Shown piece after piece: positions 48,078-58,925 of a stretch of 64,000 nucleotides of DNA (position 1 is the first letter of the stretch; every line of letters starts with the position of its first letter). The position numbers and the translations under genes were made by a program. The notes under the pieces are model-generated. The model saw nothing but the letters and a program-made list of their open reading frames with translations. It did no database searches and was not told the DNA's origin. The stretch is from Cucumis sativus (lineage: Eukaryota; Streptophyta; Magnoliopsida; Cucurbitales; Cucurbitaceae), in NCBI RefSeq assembly GCF_000004075.3, contig NC_026661.2, positions 2,356,001 to 2,420,000 on the forward strand. The letters run 5' to 3'.

Positions 48078-48357
48078 TCATCATTAAGACAAAGTAAGCC
48101 ATGGATTTTGTAACTGAGCATTTTATCATTGGTTGATTGAAATCCAACATTTCTGACGGAGGGTTGTTAATAAAGACTTTAATCATGTAAGAAATTGCAG
48201 CCTTGTAAATACATTGTCCAACTCTAGAATGTTCAAATGAAATTTGAAGTTCAGAATGAAAAATGACCAACCGATATTCCAAATACCTGCATCTCTCGAT
48301 GATTGGCATGTATATGTTCAGAAATGTGGATCTTTTTACATCTTTATTAGAGGGCAA

Positions 48358-49329
48358 TGTTTGTTTTGTATAAAAACTATATCAGGATGAAGAGAACTGT
48401 TTGAAAATGGGCTGTTGGGACCTTTCTCTAGTAAAATAAATGCTACTGTCCTTTAGTTGTAAACCCTATCAGTAGCATTAACGTGACCTGTCTGTATCTT
48501 TTTTTTCATACATCATCATACGTACAATTTCTTAGAATCGTAGGTGAGCTCTTGAATTTGATTTTGGACATCAATAAATAAGAAAAACTAGTGAATGTTC
48601 CAAACAGTTTCCTTGACATCAATAATATAAGGAATTTGCATTTGTAATTTAAGAAATTTATATTTTATCGTGCATTTATTTATTGTAGAAGATATATCCA
48701 ATTCTTATGTAGGCAGTAATTTAATGCTATCTATAACTCTTCACTCTCCCTCCATTTATTTTGTACAAAGCACATAGATGAGTAACTCCCATTGGAGTTT
48801 AGTTTAAAGGTAAAGCAACAATCATCCTCTCAAATATCGATAGTTTGATTTCATTCCTACAATTATTGAACTAAAAAAAAAAAAAATTGTGGGCTTTTGG
48901 ATGGTTTGACCTTCATGTGTCCTAATTCTACTTTTGATATTCTAGCTTTCGTGCTGGTGGGTTGATCCTTTTGGTGGTACTAACAAAAAGATTTGGTTGG
49001 CCTTACTGCATGCTTTCTTTTGAACGTTGTGAGGTGAAAGAAATTGAAGGCTTTCTTCGAGTCTTAATTTTCTTTTAATAGATTCATGGAGTTGGTTTTG
49101 TCTGACAAAACAAAGCACCACTTCAATAGTTATAGCTTATCTTGTTAGTCACTAATTGACTCTCTTTAGGTGTAATCGGTTTTAGGTGTTTGGGGTTTGG
49201 GGTTATGATTTCATATATCAATGAAAATGTTTCTTTTACTAACCGTTTATTTCAAAATTAACATACAATCCAACTCAGTTGTTTCAAACAAAAGCAAACA
49301 AAACAACCTCTTTTCCTTCTTGTTGTTTC
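48358..49329. other. OPA3 3' end and intergenic
   Basis: Contains the likely OPA3 poly(A) region and no further coding sequence. Confidence 0.5.
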
Positions 49330-50712
49330 TCATCCAACTAAAGATTGGAGATTGTGGATGAAATTGATGATATAAGACTCCTCCAAATCTTTGTCAAGCA
49401 ATAGCTCTCTTAACTTTGCACGGGTTGCTCTGATCTCTTTCCCTCTTTCATTCCCTTCATCCATCAGTGTCTTCACTGCCTCACACACACTTTCTTTGGT
49501 AAAAAATCCATCATCTTCCCTTTTCTCAACCTCCACACCAACCTTCAAACAACTGCTCAATGTTCTTGCTCTAAAGAAATGGTCACCAACGTGAGGCAAC
49601 AACACTAACTGACACTTCTTTACCAATGCCTCAGATAAAGACCCTGCCCCACAATGTGTAACAAAGCATCCAATTGATGGATGCTCCAAAATGTGCTGTT
49701 GTTGAACCCATCCTCCATACACCACCCCTCTCCCCTCAACTCTTTCTTCAAATCCGTCAGGCAAGGCAGCGGTCACTGTGTCGACTCCAACCGGCGGTTT
49801 GAGCACAGCCAAGAATGGTAAGTTTGTAAGCTCAAAGCCCAAGACCAATTCTTGGAATTGGTCTTTTGTTAAGGTACACTCACTTCCAAATGCACAGTAT
49901 ATGACTGAACCAGATTTGAACTTTGATAACCATTCTTGCCATCTATGTTCTAAAGTTGTTTTTGGCTCTTGTATGTCCCCATCAGGTCCTGAAAGCAGAA
50001 CAGGCTTTTTGAATTCACTTATGAGAAAGTCTACAAAAGGACCTTCAATCTCCCCACATGCCTTGAATGCTATAGCATCAGCCTCACAAAGACCGGTGAA
50101 ATGGCGATGAAAAAAGCGGACATCACTGCCAAATATCATATTGGACATAAATGTAACATTTTTGGCCTCGTGAGAATGAAGCTTGATTGCGGAAATTGCC
50201 AAGCCAAGAGGTGGCTGCATAAATTCATCCACAGTGAAATCAGGTCCACAGAGTTGCCTTGTTGGGGTGAAGACGTAACTGAATGTTGTTGCACTAATTA
50301 CACTGTAATAGATAGATTTGATGCCCAATTGAGATGCCAATTTAGGGATCCAGAAAGTGAAATCAAAGAAGATGACATGGGGTTTTATGAGTTGGAGTAG
50401 GGTTTTGATTTGTGGTTGGGTGAGGTCCATCGCAGTCATGATGAGATTAAACTCGTGAAGATTAGAAACATCAGCAGTAATTTCAGCACCTTCAGGGAGA
50501 CCATCAACATGAGGAACAATGATGGGGACAAAGGTAATGAGATTTGGAAAGTGGTTGAAAGGCTGCAATTTGACCTGAGTTTTTGATGGGATTAAGAAGG
50601 AAATTTTGTGACCTTTTTTGGCTAACTTGTTGGCAATTTGGAGATATGGAGCTAAGTGGCCAAAAGCAAACCAAGGGAACATTGCTATGTGCAAGCTGGA
50701 AGTGGCTGCCAT
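49330..50712 (-). CDS. UDP-glycosyltransferase (UGT), 460 aa, His at PSPG position 44
   Basis: Family-1 plant UGT, single coding exon, GT-B fold, cytosolic. Its relatives (UGT79/91/94-like branch) mostly add a sugar onto a sugar already attached to a flavonoid, anthocyanin or terpenoid. Catalytic His 19 (PWFAFGH) and the Asp near 117 (FFDF) are present. The PSPG signature is residues 335-378, starting [21 protein letters not shown]. Position 22 is Ala 356 rather than Trp, as in other sugar-chain-building UGTs with HCG-GS. Position 44 is His (codon at 49579-49581), where Gln is usual for UDP-glucose enzymes and His is known in some galactosyltransferases. Start at MAATSS fits homologues; the longer frame to 50799 is leader. 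First of four tandem minus-strand UGT loci. Confidence 0.93.
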   Translation of the reverse strand: MAATSSLHIAMFPWFAFGHLAPYLQIANKLAKKGHKISFLIPSKTQVKLQPFNHFPNLITFVPIIVPHVDGLPEGAEITADVSNLHEFNLIMTAMDLTQPQIKTLLQLIKPHVIFFDFTFWIPKLASQLGIKSIYYSVISATTFSYVFTPTRQLCGPDFTVDEFMQPPLGLAISAIKLHSHEAKNVTFMSNMIFGSDVRFFHRHFTGLCEADAIAFKACGEIEGPFVDFLISEFKKPVLLSGPDGDIQEPKTTLEHRWQEWLSKFKSGSVIYCAFGSECTLTKDQFQELVLGFELTNLPFLAVLKPPVGVDTVTAALPDGFEERVEGRGVVYGGWVQQQHILEHPSIGCFVTHCGAGSLSEALVKKCQLVLLPHVGDHFFRARTLSSCLKVGVEVEKREDDGFFTKESVCEAVKTLMDEGNERGKEIRATRAKLRELLLDKDLEESYIINFIHNLQSLVG

Positions 50713-51240
50713 TGTTGACACCCCTCTTTCCTCTGTCCTAGCTTCCAAGAGATGAAGAAAAAACAGAATAACATGACAATTTTTTTTAATGATAATCAAA
50801 TGGGTGTTTAGTAACAGAATTATGATCTAGATCTAGATCCTATGGAAAAACATGACAAGTTAAAGGAAAACAGATGGTTTTGTTGAAGAGAAATGGAAAC
50901 TTAGGGATGTGCTGCATGGACGAATTGATTGTTCCAAAATGTTAATAATGCATGTTTACAAAAGCACAACAAAGGAAGAAAATGTTCGCGTGGTATCAAA
51001 TGTAAGCTAATAATTTTAGGAATAGTCTCTATGAACTTTTGTAATATTGTTTTTTTTTTAGAGAAGAAAGGAAGAAAATGGTTGAACAAAGAAATATAGC
51101 TAACAAGCATACCTGGAGCCTGGAAGTTTTAAGCAAGAAGCTGCAGCAAATAGTGAGATGAAGAAGTAAACTCCTAAGACAATGGGTTTTGTTTAAGAAT
51201 TCTGATGGTGATGGCATTAGAACAAAGCTAAGGAGCTATG
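50713..51240 (-). other. 5' leader of the first UGT with a probable intron
   Basis: On the minus strand CTCCAG|GTATGC at 51113/51112 looks like a splice donor, and the same context is kept at 57459 near the UGT pseudogene. This suggests a non-coding first exon and a leader intron. Confidence 0.45.
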
Positions 51241-51862
51241 GTAATGAGTAATAAGAACTAGCAAAAAGAGTTATTTTTTTCTTTCTTCTTCTGGATTTCT
51301 TTTTCTGTTGTCCAAGTGGAGGAAAGAGATGTAGCAGGTGTCACAAGAGCAGGAACTTGATGTTGAAAGTCGTTTAACGTTGGAAGCCATATAAAAATAA
51401 TGTAATATGAAAGTTCAAATCCAATTGGTTAGATATGTGTGTATATCTTCCATCAAACCTTCAACTTATGTCAGTCATTTATTGTTGCCCATCACCTACA
51501 ATGTTGATTTAACATGAAATCATTTATATATTAACTACTAAACCACACATGAAAAAATTATAATTTTAACTTAATTTATAAAATTGGAATAATTATTTCA
51601 ACATTTTCAAGTTTATGTCCTATTTTCATGTTTACCTCCTAACAAGTTTAAAATGAATAGTAGGTTAAGAAGTATCATAAATTTAATTGTAAATGTAAAT
51701 ATGAAATTAAATATTTCAACTATATAAACATGCACATTTACTATAAAAAAAAAAAATAAACCACTAACTAGTGGTTGAACAACTTAATTAAAATACTCAA
51801 AAGTTAATTATATTTGTCCATAATTAATTTAAATTCCAAGCAAGTATAGAATTTATTATATT

Positions 51863-51900
<38 letters not shown>

Positions 51901-53060
51901 AAGGGTTGAAACTACATTTTTTATTATTTTACATTTATAATGAGTTGTAGCATGAGACCATAAATAAATAATTATTTGCATGAGTATGTATTTTATGAAT
52001 AATATTCATGGGTCATAAAAGTGCAATATTACATACATGTTTATATTTTTAAACATCAAAGCCCCTACATCTTACATTGATTTGTTCACATATTTTCTAT
52101 CTTCACCATGCTACTACTATCCTTCTTACATTTTTCATGTTTTCGTTGTCCATAATCTTTGATTGACGACACTTACTTGTCACAACCATTGGACTGAGAA
52201 AAATATATTATGTCAGTCACTAACAACAATTATTGCTTTTGCAATAAAATTAAAAGTATTGTGATTTCTTGTTCATCCCTCATTGTTCTTTTATTAATAT
52301 TTCTATCGCTACATTTTCTATTCACCTCTTTGCAATAGAAGGTGAATTGAATATACACTCACAAAGTGAAAATTAACAACCTAGTCTTTGTAAAATTAGA
52401 TTAGAGATATACCATTATGTAATATCAAACTTTTAGAGGTAAAAATTAAATTCTCAAACTTATAAAATGTTATAATTAGATTCTCAAACTTGCGTGATCG
52501 TAGAAGTTGAAACAATTGTACAACTCAACTCTTTTTTATTTAGAAGGATACAATTTTAACAAATTTGAACTATTACCATGCTTGAAAGATTTGCAATTCT
52601 TTTGTAATCATAATACTTTATTATCTCACATTGAATTATATTTTTGAAGCAACAATTTAAATTGAAGGGATTTAATTGATAGGCACCTAGGTTTTATTCC
52701 CATATTGAATTGATGAAGGTGAAAATGTCTTGGAAAACCATTTTCATCTGCAAATCCATTAACTGCAAATCCATTAACTGCAAACCCCCCTTGTTCAAGG
52801 CATACAAATAGAAGGCTATATCATGTTTTCTTCTTTCAACAAAAAAAAATCCATCAGCGATTCTTTTCAATCTCCATTCATGAGAGGAATTACTAACACC
52901 ACTTGATTACATACATAAAGTTGTACTAGAATGTAAATTCGTGCTGTTTCTTTGGACAAATGGACGTCGAAAATCTTTTTTTTTTTTTCTTTTTTAAATT
53001 GAATCAATGGAGACTTGTGAAACCATCCATCAAACATAACTAACACAATAGTTCGTATGC
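51241..53060. other. Gene-free region with AT microsatellite
   Basis: AT-rich. A (TA)n run of about 24 bases sits at 51871-51894, followed by CACACA. 52740-52790 holds a short tandem repeat of CTGCAAATCCATTAA. No genes. Confidence 0.6.
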
Positions 53061-53987
53061 TCATTGTTGTTTGATAAACCGTTTTTGCACCCTATCAGCC
53101 ACATCGACCTTCCCATGAATCCTACAAGCACTCAACATGGCACCCCACAAAGCCTCATCAGGCTCGATCTCCATCTCCATTATCAACTTCTCTGCTTCTT
53201 CCACTTGCCCCGATCTCCCAAGCAAATCCACCATGCAAGTATAATGCTGCAATCCAGGCCTCAAATGAAACTCCATTCTCATCATTCCAAAATACTCCTT
53301 CCCTTTCTCAATCAACCCTCCATGGCTACACGCGGTGAGAAGAGATGTAAAAGTGAGTTCATCCGGCTTTTGCCCTTCTTCCACCATCCTCTCAAACAAC
53401 CTAAACACCTCCCCAAACATCCCATGAACACCATAACCCGCCATCAAAGCAGACCACGACACCTCATTCCTCTCAGGCATTCCATCAAACACCTTCCGTG
53501 CAACACCCAAATCCCCGCATTTGCCATACATGGTAATCAAAGCATTCAAACTAGGCAAATCTGCAGAGAAGCCATTAATCAGAAGAGCCCCATGAACCTG
53601 GCGGCCAAGGCGCAAGGAGGAGAGGCCGGTACATGACTTAAGCACAGGCGGGAGAGTATGGCGATCAATGGATTTTCCAGAAAGGAGCATGTGGCGGAAA
53701 ATGGAGAGGGACTGCGAGAAGAGACGGAGAGAAGAGTGGGCTCTGATGAGAGTATTGAAGAGGTAGGTGGGGCGACGAGTGGCGAAGGAGAAGATGGTGG
53801 TGGCTTGTGGGAGTTGAGCGCAGGCAGCGTAGGTTGAAGCGAGCTTGGTTCGAATGAAATGGTGGTGAGAGATATGAAGTGTTATGGTAAGAGCGTGGAT
53901 TTGCTTGAGAGTGTGGAGGTTGTTGGTGGAGGAGCAGGCGTCGAGGAGAGCAGCGTAAAAGGGGATTATTTCGTGTGGTTTGGGCAT
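53061..53987 (-). CDS. Short PLS-type pentatricopeptide repeat protein, 308 aa
   Basis: Intronless, as usual for PPR genes. About seven degenerate helix pairs are visible, for example LFNTLIRAHSSLRLFSQSLSIF (about 76-97), SLNALITMYGKCGDLGVARKVFDGMPERN (146-174), VSWSALMAGYGVHGMFGEVFRLFERM, FTSLLTACSHGGLIEKGKEYF and YTCMVDLLGRSGQVEEAEKLI, ending in an E-like part (ALWGAMLSACRIHGKVDVA). PPR proteins bind organellar RNA, and PLS members with E/DYW tails direct C-to-U editing. This one stops soon after the start of the E motif (FIKQQ), so it lacks E+ and DYW and would need a partner to edit. A clear targeting peptide is not visible. GC is well above the surroundings. Confidence 0.88.
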   Translation of the reverse strand: MPKPHEIIPFYAALLDACSSTNNLHTLKQIHALTITLHISHHHFIRTKLASTYAACAQLPQATTIFSFATRRPTYLFNTLIRAHSSLRLFSQSLSIFRHMLLSGKSIDRHTLPPVLKSCTGLSSLRLGRQVHGALLINGFSADLPSLNALITMYGKCGDLGVARKVFDGMPERNEVSWSALMAGYGVHGMFGEVFRLFERMVEEGQKPDELTFTSLLTACSHGGLIEKGKEYFGMMRMEFHLRPGLQHYTCMVDLLGRSGQVEEAEKLIMEMEIEPDEALWGAMLSACRIHGKVDVADRVQKRFIKQQ

Positions 53988-53999
53988 TTACCACATCAA

Positions 54000-56785
54000 A
54001 CGAAGATGAAGGCTCCGATATCTAATCCTCGCCAACACCTAAAGTTATTGATATTCTACAAGTTTCTTCCTTCTTCAAACCATCTCTAAAATTGGTACAT
54101 TCCCAACTTTGATGAATTTAAATAAGATTGTTTGGTATTTCAGATTAGGTCGGGTTAATGATAGTTTTTTTTTAATCAATCTCAATCTTTACCTTGAATC
54201 AACTCAACCCTCATATTTTTTTTAGTTTGATCTTTGCACAACAAAACAACCGAAAAATATGTACATTTTCCTTGAAAAAATTAACAAAATAGTCCATTAC
54301 AAGTATGTTGTAAAATTTTGAATAATTGTAGGGTTGGTGTACATAAACAATCAAATATCTATTTCCTATTATTATTTAACGAGAGCAAATTCTCTTTAGT
54401 CATTTACGACTAAGCTTCCTACTAATCGAAAAAAATCATGTGAGGGTAGACCAACAAATGAGACAAGATATAGATATATAATTTCGGGTTGGGTCATTAT
54501 CAATACTGTCAAATAATTATGAATTCAGAACCGACACAAAATTCAATTTCTTAAAAAAAAAATCAACCCAATTCATAATAGAATTTAACCCAAACCAAAT
54601 ATCCTTGGGTTGGATGGGCTGGATCGGTTGGGTTACCAAAGAAACTAATATAAATCCGCGAGAATCCATGAGTTAAAAAGTCATGAGCTTCCTTCGGGTT
54701 GGGATATGAAATCATAGAAAAATTGGATAGGAGATAGAGTGATGGGCGAGACAATTCTCCAACAATTATGCATGTAATTCTTGTCAACATGAGCTAAGCT
54801 CAACTGGAGTTTGTTTTCGAGGATAAAAGGATAAGAGGATGTTTCGGGTTCAAATCACCCGAATCCCAAGTCCTTTCAAGAAAAATAAATAAATGTGAGT
54901 TTGGACCTTGACTTGGATAGTCAGACGTTTTTCCTAGAATGTGAGTTTGGAGAAACCACGTTTTTTTGGCAGCCAAAATAAATGTGGGGAAGTCATGGAT
55001 AGAAATTCTTTGGTACCATTGCGGTAGGGGTACTTGATGCCAACTCTGGACCAGAATTGAGAGAGCCATCAGAATTAATGTTCACTTTGTTTACTACCCA
55101 ACTTTCAAATGAGCACAAGGAATATAGAACAGAATTAATGTACATAAACCTACCACGCTGCTTGGTCCTGGGCCGAACACTGCTCCCATTCTTTTCGGCT
55201 TCTAGCTTCGATTGCTATGCCATCAGCTTGTTGGGTTTGGTGAGTCTCCCTCTCCCATTAATGTTGGTTGGTTATCAGCTTTATTGTGAGATATTCTCGG
55301 GGATTTGATTAGCATTTCTCACTATTTGGATTTGGATATTTTTATCAGTTCATCCCTTTGTTGATTCTATGTTTAAATTATCTTACTCAAACCATTTTCA
55401 TGTCAACGTCCGTAAGACTCCTACCGTGGGCTAAAAACAAGACTGTTAAACTGTTTGTATCCAATCGTCTTTCTTACTTCATATGAATTATGAGGGTGAA
55501 GCTGATGCACCAAATTCAGGAAACATTGAAACTTGTCTACCTGCCGTTGCCAACTTTATTGGAATTATTTTGAGGAATAACATTGAAACTTGTCAAGTTC
55601 CAAATGAGTACTAATTAATGAACCCACTTCCTTCATCTAGAAGACACTGCTCCTAGATTAATAATACTCTTTTGAGTATTTCTTAATTATTTATTAAAAA
55701 AAATCAGGCTTCCTTCAATTTTAGTTTGAATCCAAGATGGTCAGGCTCCCACTGTAATTGAACTTATCCAAAAATAAGTCTTCTTTTGAATCTCTTATCA
55801 TCATAAACCTTGAATCTATCTTTGAAAATATAAAAAATCTTCATAAACTATCTAAGAAAGTAAGGACTTACCTTCATAAAGATTCTTAAAGGAACAGAAG
55901 CTTGAAAGCATCTTGAATGAATGCCGGGAAGAAGAATGGTCTTTGCTTTTATAGGAAGGAAAAGAACTTCAAATTAAAAGAAGAAAGAGATCATTTAAAG
56001 ATTGTTTTTGTAAAATGATAGTTGACGAAGGAAACTCAAATATTTTTTACGAGAGGAGGTGTCAACTAATAGGGAACAATAAATATTTCTAAAACTAAAA
56101 AAAGAAAACAACTTCTAAAAAATATCATATTGCAAGAGAAAGTGTCGACTGAGCGAAAAATAAATATCTCTAAAAACTTGTAAGATATTTTTCCTTTTTT
56201 AAAAATAACAAAAAAAACTAAATATAATTTTTGTAAACGAGGTGACATCGTTAATAATAAATTGCTCTAATGTTTAGAGAGGAGCATTGTATATAAATTA
56301 TTTAACTTAATATGATACATTCTCTATAATAGTTCTCACTCCTGCGTAAATGTAGTTAACACACTATTAGTGAACTATGTAAATCTTTGTCTCAAATTTT
56401 TATTGTTCACGGTTTCTCATTTTTTATTATTTAATAATTCAATACCATTCTTGGTCGATCAAGATGGATTGAGACAAAGTATTAAAACAATTAAGCGAGC
56501 AAGAAAGTGTTGTTTCCAGCAACTACATACGAATATTATTTCTAAAAAAATTTGGCAAACAAAAAAATAAATAAACATTTTATATTATAATTACATCATC
56601 GAAATTTTGTTGCTTATTTTTTCTTATGTGCATTCTCTTATGATATAATGAAAATGTTATTCACTAGTGTGTGACATGTTAATTGCCTAATGATTGGTAT
56701 GTTGTACATGGTTAAAGAAAATTTGATAAAGAAATTAGTAGAAAAGAAAAGAGTACTATAGAGACTTCTTTCCTTTCATTGTTTC
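54000..56785. other. Gene-free region, possible SINE-like fragment
   Basis: Near 54785-54860 are tRNA promoter-like boxes: TGAGCTAAGCTCAACTGG (A box like) and GGTTCAAATCACCCG (B box like), about 50 bases apart, as in plant SINEs. A Trp/Gly-like GGTTGG-rich part is at 54595-54640. No gene recognised. Confidence 0.35.
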
Positions 56786-57158
56786 TTATGAAGTCAAACC
56801 ATGGAGACTGTGAATGAAATTGTTGATATAAGTCTCTTCCAAATCTTTGTCAACCAATAACTCTTTTACTTTTCTTTATTTGCTCTGATCTCTTTCCCAC
56901 TTTCATTCTCTTCATCCATCATTGTCTTCACTGCCTTACACACACTTTCTTTGTTAAAAAAACCCCATCTTCTTCCCTTCTCTCCACCTCCACACCAACC
57001 TTCAAGCAACTGCTCAATGCTCTTGCTCTAAAACAATAGTCACCAATATGAGGTAAAAACACCAACTGACACTTCTTCACCAATGTCTCAGATAGAGACC
57101 CTACCCCACAATGTGTAACAAAGCATCCAATTGATGGGTGCTCCAAAATGTGCTGTTG
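56786..57158 (-). pseudogene. UGT pseudogene, C-terminal piece only
   Basis: Matches the C-terminal 120 or so residues of the neighbouring UGTs, from within the PSPG box ([20 protein letters not shown]) to the end. Homology stops sharply at 57158, in the middle of the WVQQQ part. A frame jump follows [12 protein letters not shown] (an A/T-run indel), and PSPG position 44 is Tyr (codon 57036-57038). The N-terminal domain is missing. The leader splice donor of the UGT family survives at about 57459, only about 300 bases upstream, so the loss is an internal deletion. Confidence 0.88.
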
Positions 57159-57979
57159 ATGGTTAGATGAAAAACGTCGTGGCTAAACACATGCATGAGA
57201 TCTAAAGGGTAGAGGGAGGAAGAAATCAAAGGGAGAGTGAAGGGCTGTGCACAGCAAGAGAAAGCATTAAGAAAATTTGTTTGAAAATAGTTAGAACTAG
57301 AACACTACGTCAAATTTGAAAATAATCAACAAAAATGAGAAAGTGTTACAATTTTAAACATTTGCATGTGCAAACACCAAATTATTCTTTGGTTAGTCCC
57401 TAAGATTATTGTGTTTTTTTCTTTTCAAGAAAATGGTTGACCAAAGAAAACATATATACCTGGAGATTGGAGGAGGATTTAAGTGGGGAAAATGAAGCAA
57501 AATCTGAAGGATTTATTGGATTTGAGATTTAGAGATTGAATTTTTGGATTATTTTAATAGGCAATAAATGGGGAGAGAGATCTTGAGCCAAAAGAAGTAA
57601 AAGAAAGCTAAAAAAAAAAAGAAGTTTTTTTTATGTTTTTTTTAAAGAAAAAGAAAAATTCCTTAAGGGCATTTTTTACTTTTCATACCTCATTTATCCT
57701 AAAATTCAAATTTAAAAATTAAAAAAAGAAACCTACCATCCCTTCAAAATTGATCTATTTTTCTTTTTGTAATTCCCCGTTATTATCATATCAATATTTA
57801 CACCTTTTCACTCCCATATTTTGCTAAATATCTTTGTAAGATATATATTTCACAGTGAATGTTTATTAATTGATTCTAAATAATTCAAAAAGTAAACTCT
57901 TATAACTAATTAATAGTTATTAACGGGAAGACCCAAACTGAACATTATGTAAAAAAATGAGATAGTTGCAAATTTAGCA

Positions 57980-58215
57980 ATTAAATTCAAAATAATTAAG
58001 TATATAGCAACATTTTAAAAAAATTGCAAATATAACAAAATTTGTCAAATTCTATCAATGATAGAGTTTATCACCGATAGACCATGTTGTAAAAATTGAT
58101 CTATCACCGATAGATCATACGAGTCTATCAGTGATACAAGTCTATCAGTGATAATTTTGCTATATTCGCAATTTTTTTTAAATGTTGTTATATCCTTAAT
58201 TATTATTCTTGAAAT
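57980..58215. repeat. ATGATAGAC-family element, copy 6
   Basis: The best example of the inverted ends: TATAGCAACATTTTAAAAAAATTGC on the left, GCAATTTTTTTTAAATGTTG on the right, and TCTATCA-TGATAGA palindromes between. Confidence 0.7.
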
Positions 58216-58394
58216 TGTCATCACATTACAATTATCCTAAAAGAATCTATGTTGACTTGATGTCCTAATTGTAACTTTAAAGTTTACAGGAATTAAGATT
58301 ACATATTAACATAGTATATAGGGGTATAATTGTATTTTAATTTCTTAACTTTGATTGTGTCTCTTCGGATTTTTTGGGGTTATGTATATCATCG

Positions 58395-58580
58395 GGGCCT
58401 TTACAAAAATAACAAAAAAAAAGTATGATAATAGAGTCTATATCACTAGTATTTTCTAAATTTACAAAATAGCAAATTTAAAAGTGATGATCTTATAACT
58501 TTATGCTTATTGTCTAATATCACTAATTTTGTTATATTCGCGATATGAAGAAAAAAACAAATGTCATTAGCTGTTTTTTT
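58395..58580. repeat. Repeat shared with 41015-41180
   Basis: Same order of phrases (TTACAAAAA-A, ATTTTCTAAATT, AATTTAAAA-TGAT, TGTCTAAT-TCACTAATTTTGT). Non-coding, type unknown. Confidence 0.45.
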
Positions 58581-58925
58581 TAAATGTTTTTATTATTTGG
58601 GTTGATCAAAAATAATAATCAATCTAGTCTTATCACCCCACTTATTTTTTTCAAGCGAACTGTTAAAGATTAAACACGTGAAAAAGTTAAATTAAATACA
58701 CTTTTTATTTACCCATGAAATCTCACATTAAACTTGCTTTGACAACCCAAACGCTCTTTAGCTCTTCCTTCCTTCATGCTGTATTTTGTAATAGTAAGTA
58801 AAAGGTAAAAGAAAAAATTGTTAGAGAAATTTGGAGGAAGAGAGAGTAAATTTATAGAAAGATAATAACTATTAACTGCTAGTGCAAGAAATTACCAGAG
58901 ACTTCTTTCTTTCTTTCCTTCTTAC

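Noticed and set aside
54785-54860. Functional tRNA gene
   Set aside because: A- and B-box-like phrases are present but no acceptor stem or anticodon arm could be folded; at best a SINE fragment.
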